64,000 nt of DNA from Pseudomonas sp. R28(2017) (GCF_002112505.1 NZ_NEHW01000001.1:310001-374000); one strand, 5' to 3'; shown: positions 33,828 to 42,722, numbered from the stretch's first letter. Notes: a model not told the origin generated them from the sequence alone. Translations and numbers: made by a program.

Positions 33828-35180
33828 ATGTCCTTGAGCCACAACATCCGCAGCAGCCAGGGCACCGACAAACGGGCCGAACGCGATTACATGCCGGAAC
33901 TGGCCGGCGCCACCCTGCAGGACTCGCCCCGTCTGTCGCGCCTGACCGTATGGCTGGCCGCCGCGCTGCTGCTGGTGGCACTGGTGTGGGCCAGCCTGGC
34001 GGTGCTCGACGAAGTGACGGTCGGCGAAGGCAAGGCGATCCCCTCGAGCAAGGTGCAGGTGGTGCAGAACCTCGAAGGCGGTATCGTCACCGAGATCTTC
34101 GTGCGCGAAGGCCAGATGGTCGACAAAGGCGCCACCCTGCTGCGCCTGGACGACACCCGGTTCAAGTCCAACAAGGGTGAAAGCGAGGCTGACCGTTATG
34201 CCCTGACCGCCCAGGTCGAGCGCCTGTCGGCGGAAGCCGAAGGGCGCCCGTTCGTGCTCTCGGACGAAGTGCGCGCCAAGGCGCCCCAGGTCGCCGAAGA
34301 CGAGATCGCCCTGTACGGCTCGCGCCAACGGCGCCTGGCCAGCGAAAAGCAGACCCTCAACGAACAGCTGCGGCAGAAGAACCAGGAACTGGCCGAGTTC
34401 CGCTCCAAGGTCGATCAGTACCGCTCGGCCGTGGCACTGCTGCAGCAGGAGACGGACATGTCGGCGCCGCTGGTGAGCAAAGGCGCCATTTCCCCGGTGG
34501 AGATCCTGCGCCTCAAGCAACGCACCGTGGAAGCCCGCGGCCAGCTCAATGCCACCAGCCTGGCCATCCCCCGCGCCGAGGCGGCGATTGCCGAGATCAA
34601 GAGCAAGATCGAAGAGTCTGATGCAGGCTTCCGCTCGGACGCGGCCAAGGAGCTCAATGACAAGCGCACCGAGCTGTCCAAGATCACCGCCACCAGCATC
34701 GCCATCGACGACCGGGTCAACCGCACCACGGTAGTGTCGCCCGTGCGCGGCATCGTCAAGCTGCTGAAGGTCAACACCATCGGCGGCGTGGTGCAGCCGG
34801 GCAGCGACCTCGTGGAGATCGTGCCGATCGAGGACAACCTCCTGATCGAGGCCAAGGTGCGCCCGCAGGACGTTGCCTTCCTGCACCCGGGGCAACCGGC
34901 GATGGTCAAGTTCAGTGCCTATGACTACACCATCTACGGCGGGCTCAAGGCCAAGCTGGAGCTGATCAGCGCCGACACCGTGACCGATGACAAGGGCAAT
35001 GCGTTCTACCTGATCCAGGTACGGACCGAGAAGAACCATCTGGGTGGGGACAACAAGCCATTGTTGATCATCCCCGGGATGGTTGCCACGGTGGATATCA
35101 TCACTGGGCAGAAGAGCGTGCTGGACTATCTGCTCAAGCCGGTGCTCAAGGCTCGGACCGAGGCGCTGCGCGAGCGGTGA
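33828..35180 (+). CDS. HlyD-family membrane fusion protein of the adhesin exporter (LapC/MapC-like)
   Basis: A periplasmic adaptor of 450 residues from ATG 33828 (MSLSHNIRSSQGTDKRAERDYMPELAGATL), with AGG 5 nt ahead. One TM anchor (LTVWLAAALLLVALVWASLAVL) is followed by a lipoyl half (GEGKAIPSSKVQVVQNLEGGIVTEIFVREGQMV). A long coiled coil with heptad-like AEKQ-rich helices runs ~110-300. The second lipoyl half and beta-barrel are in VVSPVRGIVKLLKVNTIGGVVQPGSDLVEIVP. It links the ABC pump to the TolC-like channel. Confidence 0.93.
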   Translation: MSLSHNIRSSQGTDKRAERDYMPELAGATLQDSPRLSRLTVWLAAALLLVALVWASLAVLDEVTVGEGKAIPSSKVQVVQNLEGGIVTEIFVREGQMVDKGATLLRLDDTRFKSNKGESEADRYALTAQVERLSAEAEGRPFVLSDEVRAKAPQVAEDEIALYGSRQRRLASEKQTLNEQLRQKNQELAEFRSKVDQYRSAVALLQQETDMSAPLVSKGAISPVEILRLKQRTVEARGQLNATSLAIPRAEAAIAEIKSKIEESDAGFRSDAAKELNDKRTELSKITATSIAIDDRVNRTTVVSPVRGIVKLLKVNTIGGVVQPGSDLVEIVPIEDNLLIEAKVRPQDVAFLHPGQPAMVKFSAYDYTIYGGLKAKLELISADTVTDDKGNAFYLIQVRTEKNHLGGDNKPLLIIPGMVATVDIITGQKSVLDYLLKPVLKARTEALRER

Positions 35181-35240
35181 CTGGTTTGGATTGGTGAGGG
35201 CGGGCAGGTGCATGCCGTCGTTGAACATAGCGGTTTGATT

Positions 35241-35359
35241 GGGGCTGCTTTGCAGCCCTTCGCGGTATCACCCGCTCCCACAGGAACCGCGTATTTTCTG
35301 AGTTCAACGCCGTACATGTGGGAGCGGGCAAGCCCGCGAAGGGCCGCAAAGCGGCCCCA
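35241..35359. repeat. Inverted REP pair with extended arms
   Basis: Copies at 35241-35284 and 35316-35359 face each other in the 211-bp gap after the fusion-protein gene. Outer GGGGCTGCTTTGCAGCCC and GGCCGCAAAGCGGCCCC arms could act as terminators for both convergent genes. Nothing else is seen in the gap. Confidence 0.88.
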
Positions 35360-35391
35360 ACTTGCTTAACTGACCGGGGCGGCGTGGAGCT

Positions 35392-35988
35392 TCAGCAACC
35401 GTGATTTCGCTTGAATACATCAACACCCATCGCCTTGATCTGCCCCTCGATCAACGCTTCGAAGGGCCGCAGCAGTTGATCGAAACCTGCTGGCTGTTCC
35501 AACACATTCAACGCCTGCACCACCGCCTCGATGGTCGACACCGCCCCCGGCTCCGGTGCCTTGCGCACGCGGTAGCGAGACGGCGTCACCTGCGCCAGGG
35601 TGACCCTGGGCAGCGCGTCGAGCAGCGGGTTCATGTACAGCAGCTTGCGTGCCTTGCGCCAGGTCCCGTCAGGGACGATCAACATGTATGGCCTGTCGTC
35701 CGTTTCGCCGTAGGCTGACAGCGCCTGGGCCTGCTCGCCCGGGAACAACAGCACGGGCCGATAGCCCGGGGTGGCCAACAGCTCGGCAAGGTCAGCGAAC
35801 ACTTCCCCAACCCGCAGCTCTGCATTGACCAGGCCCAAGGCGGCCAGGCGGGCGGTGTTCAGCGCGTGGGCGGTTTCACTGGGGTGCTGCAGCAGGACCA
35901 CGCGGGTGCGGCTGTCGAGGCTGGGGATCAGTGGGCAAAGGCAATGGTCGAGCGGGCGCTGGCAGCGTTCGCAGCGGGGTCTGGGCAT
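35392..35988 (-). CDS. DTW-domain tRNA-uridine aminocarboxypropyltransferase-like protein
   Basis: A DTW-domain enzyme of 198 residues; relatives (TapT/YfiP) add a 3-amino-3-carboxypropyl group from SAM to tRNA uridine-47. It shows the N-terminal zinc-like Cys motif CERCQRPLDHCLCPLIP (~5-21), LLQHPSE, the DTW core as VPDGTWRKARKLLYMNP (Asp-Gly-Thr-Trp) and SRYRVRKAPEPGAVSTIEAV. ATG at 35988 fits the family; the longer frame runs into repeat DNA. Downstream of the repeat element at 36033. Confidence 0.87.
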   Translation of the reverse strand: MPRPRCERCQRPLDHCLCPLIPSLDSRTRVVLLQHPSETAHALNTARLAALGLVNAELRVGEVFADLAELLATPGYRPVLLFPGEQAQALSAYGETDDRPYMLIVPDGTWRKARKLLYMNPLLDALPRVTLAQVTPSRYRVRKAPEPGAVSTIEAVVQALNVLEQPAGFDQLLRPFEALIEGQIKAMGVDVFKRNHGC

Positions 35989-36032
35989 GGGGGTCTCCGT
36001 TGGCGGAGGGATTTTGCCACAGGCTGGAAAAT

Positions 36033-36120
36033 TGGGCCCGCTTTGCGGGCCATCGCCGGCAAGCGCGGCTCCTACAGTGTGGGAGCCGCGCTTGCCGGCG
36101 ATGGGCTGCAAAGCAGCCCC
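36033..36120. repeat. Second REP-like class, inverted pair
   Basis: Arms with CATCGCCGGCAAGCGCGGCTCC and its reverse complement flank a CTACAGTGTGG centre. The core differs from the CGCGGGCAAGCCCGC class. It lies between the Aer-like stop and the DTW start. Confidence 0.85.
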
Positions 36121-36127
36121 AAGGGCC

Positions 36128-37693
36128 TCAGCGGTTAAACCGCTCCGCCAGGCTATGCAGGTACTCGGCCATGCGTTCCAGGTCCTGGCTGATCTCGGCC
36201 CCCTGCTTGGCCTGCCCCGCCGACTGGTCGCACAGCTGGGCAATGCGCACGATCTGCTGGTTGATGTCCTCGGCCACATGGCTCTGCTGCTCCGACGCCG
36301 TGGCCATCTGCTGGCTCATGCCGGTGATACGGCTGACCGCCTGAGCGATCCCGGCCAGCGCCGTCTGCACCGCCTCGACGCTGTGCACGCTGTCTCGCGA
36401 GATCTGCTCGCCGCGGCTGGCAGTGCTCACCGCCCGCTCGGCCCCGGCACGCAGCGAGGCGATGATCTGGTGGATCTCGTCAGTGGAAGCACGCGTGCGC
36501 CGGGCCAGCGACCGTACCTCGTCGGCGACTACGGCAAAGCCCCTGCCCTGCTCACCCGCCCGGGCCGCCTCGATCGCGGCATTGAGCGCCAGCAGGTTGG
36601 TCTGCTCGGCAATCGAGGTGATCGTGTCGACCACGCTGCCGATCGACTGGGTCTGCTCGGCCAGCGCATTGACCGCCTGGCCGATGTCGCTGACCGCCTC
36701 GCTCATGCTGCCCATGGCCTTCAGGCTTTGCTGCGCCAGCTCGCTGCCGTGCTGGGCCAGTTGGTCGGCATCGCCCGCTGCATGGGCGGTACTCTGCACA
36801 TTGTGGGTGACCTCCTGGATGGTCGCCGCCATCTGTGCGATGGCCGTGGCCGACTGGTCGGTCTCGCTGCGCTGGCGGTCGAGCATCTGCGCCTGGGCAT
36901 CGGACAGGTCGGCCGACTGCGCAGCGCGTGACTTCACGCCGACGCCGGCATCCACCAGGCGGGTCAGCGCGGTTTGCAGGCGCGCCTCTTCGCTGATGAT
37001 CGCCAGGTCGAGCTGGCCCTGCAGGCCGGGGTTGTCACTGTAGGTCAGGGCCACCAACGGACTGGTGAACGCCTTGGGGTGCTCCGCAAGCGTGCGGCGG
37101 ATCGCCTGGTTCTGTTGCTGTGCGATCAGGTACCAGGCCACCAGCAAGCTGCCCGTCAATACACCCAGCGCCAGGTAAGGTGGCAGCCAGAAGTAGCTGG
37201 CAGCCGCCAGCAGCCCCGCGCCAATCAGGGGCCAGCCGTGGCCCAGCGCGCGGCCGACGCGGGCGGCCCAGGGCACCGGGGCCTTGCCCGCCCGCAGCCG
37301 TGCGTAAAGCGCTTCGGCACGGCGTATCTGCTCGCGGGTCGGCACCGAACGCACCGACTCGTAGCCACTGATGCGGCCGTTTTCGTAGATTGCCGTGACG
37401 TAGGCGCTGACCCAGTAATAGTCGCCATTCTTGGCGCGGTTCTTGACCACGCCCATCCAGGGTTTGCCTTGCTTGAGGGTCTCCCACATGTGCCCGAATA
37501 CCGCCGGCGGCATGTCAGGGTGGCGCACCAGGTTGTGCGGCTGGCCGACCAGCTCGTCGTAGGTGAAGCCGCTGATCGCCACGAAGGCATCGTTGCAGTA
37601 GGTGATGCGGCTGTTGAGGTCCGTGGTGGAAATCAGGCGCTGATCGCCGGAAAAGGTTCTTTCGTGCTCAGTGACGGGCAAATTCATGCGCAT
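36128..37693 (-). CDS. aer: PAS-domain methyl-accepting receptor, Aer-like
   Basis: An aerotaxis/energy-taxis-type transducer, 521 residues from ATG 37693 ([18 protein letters not shown]), the length of P. putida Aer proteins. A PAS domain (~12-125) contains [34 protein letters not shown], where Aer binds FAD. Two close hydrophobic segments lie at ~148-190, then the signalling domain with hairpin tip [35 protein letters not shown]. No CheR-tethering pentapeptide is seen. P. aeruginosa has bdlA at the matching place beside gbuR, so BdlA-like behaviour is an alternative. Confidence 0.87.
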   Translation of the reverse strand: MRMNLPVTEHERTFSGDQRLISTTDLNSRITYCNDAFVAISGFTYDELVGQPHNLVRHPDMPPAVFGHMWETLKQGKPWMGVVKNRAKNGDYYWVSAYVTAIYENGRISGYESVRSVPTREQIRRAEALYARLRAGKAPVPWAARVGRALGHGWPLIGAGLLAAASYFWLPPYLALGVLTGSLLVAWYLIAQQQNQAIRRTLAEHPKAFTSPLVALTYSDNPGLQGQLDLAIISEEARLQTALTRLVDAGVGVKSRAAQSADLSDAQAQMLDRQRSETDQSATAIAQMAATIQEVTHNVQSTAHAAGDADQLAQHGSELAQQSLKAMGSMSEAVSDIGQAVNALAEQTQSIGSVVDTITSIAEQTNLLALNAAIEAARAGEQGRGFAVVADEVRSLARRTRASTDEIHQIIASLRAGAERAVSTASRGEQISRDSVHSVEAVQTALAGIAQAVSRITGMSQQMATASEQQSHVAEDINQQIVRIAQLCDQSAGQAKQGAEISQDLERMAEYLHSLAERFNR

Positions 37694-37817
37694 CTTGGGG
37701 CGGTCCCTGCTCGTATAGATGAAGGGCATCGAAGCAATTAGAGGTTTAGCAGAACGCCATCACCCGAGCGGTCAGGGTTATGCAGGAAACGGACTACTTT
37801 CCGACGGGCTGCATGCA

Positions 37818-38711
37818 TCACCCCACGTAAAGCTGGCTCTTGAGCAGGTCGCGGAAGGTCTGAATCAGCGGCTCACGGCTGCGGCCACGGCGAATGATCA
37901 GTGAAAATGGCGCCTGATAGCCGAAAGTGGCCGGCGATAGCACACGCAGGTCGCCTTTGTCGGCCCACGCCTGGGCATAGTGCTCAGGCAGGTAGCCAAT
38001 GTAGGCGCCGGAGAGGATCAGGATCAGCTGCGCCTCCATGCTCTCGACCGTCGCCGCGCTGTGCTTGAAGCCATGCCGGGCAAGCTCGGCCTGGCTCCAG
38101 TAGCCGCGCCCGACCATACGCTGCTGGGTCACCACCTGCTCCGGGATGCGCCTTTCGGCAAACAGCGGATGGCGGCTGCTGCAATACAGCCAGTGCTGCT
38201 CGCGGTACAGCGGTTGATAAAGCAGGCCGCTCATGCGCGAGGAGAACGCGCCAATGGCCAGGTCCAGGCGATTGTCCTGCACCCCCAGCTGCAGTTCGTA
38301 CGGGCTGGATACCGACAGGTGCAGGTGCACGGCGGGGTGCTCCTGGCTGTAGGCGCCGATCACCTCGGCCAGTGGCAGCGCGCGGTCGCCCACGGTGGAG
38401 TCGATCACGCCGAGGTTGAGCGTGCCGCGCAGCTCGCCCTTGAGCGCTGCGGCGTATTGCTCGAAACCATCCAGCTCGGCCAGCAGGCGCAGCGTCTCCT
38501 GGTGGAACAGTTCACCCTTGCTGGTCAGGCTGAAACCGCCACGGCCCCGGTGGCACAAGACGATACCCAAGGCGCCTTCGAGCTGGCTCATGTAGGTACT
38601 GATGGCCGAGGTCGACAGGTTGAGCTCGCGCTGGGCATTGGCGAACCCCTGGTGGCGCACCACGCTGACGAAGATGCGCAGCAGTTTCAGATCGGGCAAG
38701 GTCGAGGCCAT
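37818..38711 (-). CDS. gbuR: LysR-family regulator of guanidinobutyrate use (GbuR-like)
   Basis: A 297-residue LysR regulator. Helix-turn-helix: LRIFVSVVRHQGFANAQRELNLSTSAISTYMSQLEGALG (~10-48); the effector domain follows. It is divergent from gbuA across 225 bp, the classic LysR-target layout, and matches the gbuR-gbuA arrangement in P. aeruginosa. The Aer-like gene lies downstream on the same strand with a 124-nt gap. Specificity is inferred from the neighbourhood. Confidence 0.82.
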   Translation of the reverse strand: MASTLPDLKLLRIFVSVVRHQGFANAQRELNLSTSAISTYMSQLEGALGIVLCHRGRGGFSLTSKGELFHQETLRLLAELDGFEQYAAALKGELRGTLNLGVIDSTVGDRALPLAEVIGAYSQEHPAVHLHLSVSSPYELQLGVQDNRLDLAIGAFSSRMSGLLYQPLYREQHWLYCSSRHPLFAERRIPEQVVTQQRMVGRGYWSQAELARHGFKHSAATVESMEAQLILILSGAYIGYLPEHYAQAWADKGDLRVLSPATFGYQAPFSLIIRRGRSREPLIQTFRDLLKSQLYVG

Positions 38712-38936
38712 GGTGCAACGGTTCCGCAGGGTATTTTCCGCGCAGTCTACCCGCTTCGGCGGCCTTTAGTTCAGAAAATCCTGAAGTAAGTATTTGCCGG
38801 TAGCGATTTTTCCCACGCACTACCTTCAGCAGACTTGGCCGAAATGTCCCTGCCCGCCGGCATGACCACAGTTGAAAGGCGCGCGGCGGCACAGGTTCGA
38901 ACAACCAGAACAATCGACCGACTGATGAGGCCCACC

Positions 38937-39887
38937 GTGGACAAGATTCTCCACCAACCACTGGGCGGCAACGAAATGCCGCGTTTCGGCGGCATCGCCA
39001 CCATGCTCCGTCTCCCCCACCTGCAAACCGCCGAAGGCCTGGACGCCGCGTTCATTGGCGTGCCCCTGGACATCGGCACCTCGCTGCGCTCCGGCACCCG
39101 TTTCGGCCCGCGCCAGATCCGCGCCGAATCGGTGATGATCCGCCCGTACAACATGGCCACCGGTGCCGCCCCGTTCGACTCGCTGTCGGTTGCAGACATC
39201 GGTGACGTGGCCATCAACACCTTCAACCTGCTCGATGCCGTGCGCATCATCGAAGAAGCCTACGACGAGATCGTCGAGCACAATGTCATCCCGCTGACCC
39301 TCGGTGGCGACCACACCATCACCCTGCCGATCCTGCGCGCCCTGCACAAGAAGCACGGCAAGATCGGCCTGGTGCACATCGACGCCCACGCCGACGTCAA
39401 CGACCACATGTTCGGCGAGAAGATCGCCCACGGCACCACCTTCCGCCGCGCCGTGGAAGAGGGCCTGCTCGATTGCGACCGCGTGGTGCAGATCGGCCTG
39501 CGCGCCCAGGGCTATACCGCCGACGACTTCAACTGGAGCCGCCGCCAGGGCTTTCGTGTGGTGCAGGCCGAAGAATGCTGGCACAAGTCGCTGGAACCGT
39601 TGATGGCCGAAGTGCGCGAAAAGGTCGGCGGTGGCCCGGTATACCTGTCGTTCGACATCGACGGCATCGACCCGGCCTGGGCGCCAGGCACCGGCACCCC
39701 GGAAATCGGCGGCTTGACCACCATCCAGGCGATGGAGATCATTCGCGGCTGCCACGGCCTGGACCTGATCGGCTGTGACCTGGTCGAAGTCTCCCCGCCT
39801 TACGACACCACCGGCAACACCTCGCTGCTTGGCGCCAACCTGCTGTTCGAGATGCTCTGCGTGCTGCCGGGCGTCGTGCGTCGCTGA
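38937..39887 (+). CDS. gbuA: Guanidinobutyrase / agmatinase-family ureohydrolase (GbuA-like)
   Basis: A manganese ureohydrolase of 316 residues that cleaves urea from a guanidino acid; GbuA makes 4-aminobutyrate from 4-guanidinobutyrate. Metal motifs: GGDHT, DAHADVND and SFDIDGIDPAWAPGTGTPEIGGLT. GTG 38937 is chosen (VDKILHQPLGGNEMPRFGG) because GAGG precedes it by 6 nt and GbuA starts this way; the frame is open upstream to 38835. Annotation as agmatinase (SpeB) is common, but the GbuR-like regulator and symporter context favours GbuA. A 3-guanidinopropionase (GpuA) role is possible. Confidence 0.88.
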   Translation: MDKILHQPLGGNEMPRFGGIATMLRLPHLQTAEGLDAAFIGVPLDIGTSLRSGTRFGPRQIRAESVMIRPYNMATGAAPFDSLSVADIGDVAINTFNLLDAVRIIEEAYDEIVEHNVIPLTLGGDHTITLPILRALHKKHGKIGLVHIDAHADVNDHMFGEKIAHGTTFRRAVEEGLLDCDRVVQIGLRAQGYTADDFNWSRRQGFRVVQAEECWHKSLEPLMAEVREKVGGGPVYLSFDIDGIDPAWAPGTGTPEIGGLTTIQAMEIIRGCHGLDLIGCDLVEVSPPYDTTGNTSLLGANLLFEMLCVLPGVVRR

Positions 39888-40018
39888 TACCGCTGCACCC
39901 CGGCAGGAGCCATGAGGGAGGGCCATAGAGGCCCGCCAACACAAGACAAGACCGCCGGGCGCCGTGAACACGCCTTGCGGTCGATCTCGCCATAATAAAG
40001 ATAATCGGGAGACCCCCA

Positions 40019-41398
40019 ATGGCCTTGGACATCATTGTTGTAATGATCTATACCGCCGGCATGCTCGGGCTGGGCTGGTATGGCATGCGGCGCGCAAAAA
40101 CCCACGAAGACTACCTCGTGGCCGGGCGCAACCTCGGCCCGACCCTGTACATGGGCACCATGGCCACCACCGTGCTCGGCGGCGCATCCACCGTTGGCAC
40201 CGTGCGCCTGGGCTACGTCCATGGCATTTCCGGCTTCTGGCTGTGTGCCGCCCTGGGCCTGGGCATCATCGCCCTCAACCTGTTCCTCGCCAAACCGTTG
40301 CTGCGCCTGAAGATCTTCACCGTCACCCAGGTGCTGGAGCGCCGTTACAACCCGATGGCCCGCCAGGCCAGTGCGGCGATCATGCTGGCCTATGCGCTGA
40401 TGATCGGCGTGACCTCGACCCTGGCCATGGCAACCGTGCTGCAAGTACTGCTCGACCTGCCCTTCTGGGCGTCGCTGCTGCTCGGCGGCGGCGTGGTGGT
40501 GGTCTATTCGACCATCGGTGGCATGTGGTCGCTGACCCTCACCGACATCGTCCAGTTCGTGATCAAGACCGTTGGCCTGATGTTCATCCTGCTGCCGATC
40601 TGCCTGTACAAGGCCGGTGGCTGGGATAGCCTGGTGGCCAAACTGCCGGCGGCCAGCTTCAGCTGGACCACCATCGGCTGGGACACCATCATCACCTACT
40701 TCCTGATCTACTTCTTCGGCATCCTGATCGGCCAGGACATCTGGCAGCGGGTCTTCACTGCCCGTGACGAGAAGGTCTGCCAACGCGCCGGCACCACCGC
40801 AGGTGTGTACTGCGTGCTGTACGGCTTGGCGTGCGCCCTGATCGGCATGTCCGCCCATGTGCTGATGCCCGACCTGGCCAACCCGAACAATGCGTTTGCC
40901 GAGATGATCAAAGGCCAGTTGCCCGATGGCATTCGCGGCCTGCTGATGGCCGCGGCCCTGGCCGCCATGATGTCCACCGCCAGTGCCGGCCTGCTGGCAG
41001 CCTCGACCACCCTGACCGAAGACCTGCTGCCCAAGCTGCGTGGCGGCAAGCAGTCGAGCCTGGGCGTCAGCCGCCTGTTCACCCTGATCACCGGCCTGGT
41101 GGTGTTGGCCATCGCCCTGGCAGTGAACGATGTGATCAGCGCCCTGACCCTGGCCTACAACCTGCTGGTCGGCGGCATGCTGATCCCGCTGATCGGTGCG
41201 ATCTTCTGGAAGCGTGCGACCACTGCCGGCGCCATCGCCAGCATGTCGCTGGGCTTTGCCACCGCACTGTTCTTCATGTTCAAGGACGGGCTGGATGCCA
41301 ACACGCCGATCTACTACAGCCTGGCGGTTGGCCTGGTGAGCTTCGTGCTGGTGAGCGTGCTGTCGCGAAAGCCGGTGGGTGAAGTGAAGCTGGCCTGA
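40019..41398 (+). CDS. Sodium/solute symporter (SSS family), probable guanidino-compound uptake
   Basis: A 459-residue SSS-family transporter with about 13 hydrophobic segments. Signatures: GRNLGPTLYMGTMATTVLGGASTVG near the N-terminus (unwound TM1 region), IYFFGILIGQDIWQRVFTARDEK, and AAALAAMMSTASAGLLAASTTLTEDL, the Na2-site Ser/Thr helix. It follows gbuA by 131 nt on the same strand, so it likely imports the substrate of GbuA. Substrate assignment is inference. Confidence 0.87.
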   Translation: MALDIIVVMIYTAGMLGLGWYGMRRAKTHEDYLVAGRNLGPTLYMGTMATTVLGGASTVGTVRLGYVHGISGFWLCAALGLGIIALNLFLAKPLLRLKIFTVTQVLERRYNPMARQASAAIMLAYALMIGVTSTLAMATVLQVLLDLPFWASLLLGGGVVVVYSTIGGMWSLTLTDIVQFVIKTVGLMFILLPICLYKAGGWDSLVAKLPAASFSWTTIGWDTIITYFLIYFFGILIGQDIWQRVFTARDEKVCQRAGTTAGVYCVLYGLACALIGMSAHVLMPDLANPNNAFAEMIKGQLPDGIRGLLMAAALAAMMSTASAGLLAASTTLTEDLLPKLRGGKQSSLGVSRLFTLITGLVVLAIALAVNDVISALTLAYNLLVGGMLIPLIGAIFWKRATTAGAIASMSLGFATALFFMFKDGLDANTPIYYSLAVGLVSFVLVSVLSRKPVGEVKLA

Positions 41399-41410
41399 TC
41401 GATCGCATCA

Positions 41411-41502
41411 GGTTCTTCGCGGGCAAGCCCGCTCCCACAGGATCGCAACGGGCCTTGAAGCCATGCGGTCCCTGTGGGAGCGGGCTTGCCCGCGAAGAGG
41501 CC
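41411..41502. repeat. Inverted REP pair
   Basis: Copies at 41411-41441 and 41469-41502 face each other after the symporter gene. Confidence 0.92.
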
Positions 41503-41532
41503 CGCACAGGCGAGGCAAATCTTGCAGAAACA

Positions 41533-41570
41533 AAAAGGCCGCAGCATCTATGCAGATGCTGCGGCCTTTT
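41533..41570 (-). terminator. Strong intrinsic terminator, bidirectional
   Basis: A 17-bp perfect stem (33-49 pairs with 54-70 of the 41500 block) has an ATGC loop. Key arms are GGCCGCAGCATCT and its complement. On the minus strand it is followed by TTTTTGTTT, starting 6 nt after the micro-gene stop. On the plus strand only TTTT follows. Confidence 0.93.
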
Positions 41571-41575
41571 GCATT

Positions 41576-41704
41576 TCAGCGACGACGCGGCTGGCGCTTG
41601 CGCTGCTCTTCATCAGTCGGGATCGGCACCGGCTGCAAGGGTGGTGGAATCAGCCCCAAAGCGACGGCCAGGTCGTGGAGCCAGTTGAACATTTGGTTTT
41701 TCAT
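41576..41704 (-). CDS. 42-residue protein, PA1414-like; possible dual mRNA/sRNA (SicX-type) locus
   Basis: Too short for usual gene finders. From ATG 41704 it reads MKNQMFNWLHDLAVALGLIP, then a Pro-rich run (PPLQPVPIP) and a basic tail ending RKRQPRRR. AAGGGGGC sits 3 nt ahead of ATG. An Anr/FNR-type box lies 115 nt upstream and a strong terminator directly follows. In P. aeruginosa, as I recall, the Anr-induced small gene PA1414 lies near PA1418-PA1423 (symporter, gbuA, gbuR, bdlA) and yields the sRNA SicX. The neighbourhood here matches that, but homology was not tested by search. Confidence 0.72.
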   Translation of the reverse strand: MKNQMFNWLHDLAVALGLIPPPLQPVPIPTDEEQRKRQPRRR

Positions 41705-41818
41705 AATGCCCCCTTGACGGGTCAGCCTCACGGCAATTCAATCCTGCGATGTTTCATACAGATCATAGTCCGATGTCCTGCACTACGCATGCTCTTGTTC
41801 CTACAGATATGGGCTAGT

Positions 41819-41832
41819 TTGACGCGGATCAA
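41819..41832 (-). promoter_or_regulatory. Anr/FNR box
   Basis: TTGATCCGCGTCAA on the minus strand fits TTGAT-N4-RTCAA. Downstream on that strand TATGAT at 41767-41762 is a good -10. The box would then centre near -70, a class I position. It also overlaps the stop of the LysR gene. Confidence 0.68.
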
Positions 41833-42722
41833 GCGGAAACGGCGCATTCCGACGACTGGTTAATCGTTTCGCTTTGTTGCAAATCGATCCAGGCCTGCAA
41901 ATTTGCCCCGCGCATTCCCTGGCGCCACATCAGCCAGGTTTCCGCGTGGTCGAATGGCGGCTGCAGGCGATGGGCGCGTACCCGGTCGCGCCCGGGCAGG
42001 CTGTCGAGCATGGATTGCGCCATCAAGGCCACCCCCGCACCGGCGATCACGCAGGCCAGCATGCTCTGGTACGACTCGATCTCCATCACGCGCCCCATCG
42101 GCGTGTGGTCATGGGCATACCAGGCCTCCAGGCGCATCCGGTAGGAGCAGCCCTGGCGGAAGGTGAACACCGCCTTGCCCGCCACGTCCCTGGCACTGCG
42201 CACCGCCGGGTGCTCGGGGCTGGTGATCAGCACCAGCACTTCATCGCACAGCGGCACACCATCCAGCCCGGCCAGGCTCGGCGGGCCGTCCACCAGCGCC
42301 GCATCCAGGCGATGGCTGAGCAGGCCTTCAAGCAGATCGCCGCTGGGCGCCGCCTGCACCTGCAGGTTCACCGCCGGGTATTGCTGGTGGTAGCGCGCCA
42401 ACAGCGCTGGCAAGTGGATGGCGGCGGTGCTGTACATGGTACCGAGCACGAAATCACCGGCCGGCTGACCGCCCTGCACCGCCGCCACGGCTTCGTCGCG
42501 TAGCGCCGACAGGCGGTTGGCGTAGTCCAGCAGTACCTTGCCGGCGGGCGACAGCTGCAGGCGCTGGCGTTCACGCAGGAACAGCTCCACCCCCAGCTGC
42601 TCCTCGAGCTGGCGCAGGCGCGTCGACAGGTTCGACGGCACCCGATGCAGGCGCTCGGCGGCGCGGGTGACTGAACCTTCCTCGGCCACGGCCTGGAAGA
42701 TGCGCATTTGGCTGAACTCCAT
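41829..42722 (-). CDS. LysR-family transcriptional regulator
   Basis: A 297-residue LysR protein from ATG 42722 (MEFSQMRIFQAVAEEGSVTRAAERLHRVPSNLSTRLRQLEEQLG), with GGAG 6 nt ahead. The helix-turn-helix covers ~1-60 and the effector-binding domain ~90-290. It is divergent from the YbfB-family transporter, which it probably controls. The spacing is 106 bp and AT-rich. The effector is unknown. Confidence 0.88.
   Translation of the reverse strand: MEFSQMRIFQAVAEEGSVTRAAERLHRVPSNLSTRLRQLEEQLGVELFLRERQRLQLSPAGKVLLDYANRLSALRDEAVAAVQGGQPAGDFVLGTMYSTAAIHLPALLARYHQQYPAVNLQVQAAPSGDLLEGLLSHRLDAALVDGPPSLAGLDGVPLCDEVLVLITSPEHPAVRSARDVAGKAVFTFRQGCSYRMRLEAWYAHDHTPMGRVMEIESYQSMLACVIAGAGVALMAQSMLDSLPGRDRVRAHRLQPPFDHAETWLMWRQGMRGANLQAWIDLQQSETINQSSECAVSA

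Noticed and set aside
31970..33871. 633-codon minus-strand frame across the ABC gene
   Set aside because: It is Gln/His-rich and antisense to intact Walker and signature motifs, so it is a shadow of codon bias.
33699..35228. 509-codon minus-strand frame across the HlyD-like gene
   Set aside because: It is a shadow of the true gene and includes REP sequence at both ends.
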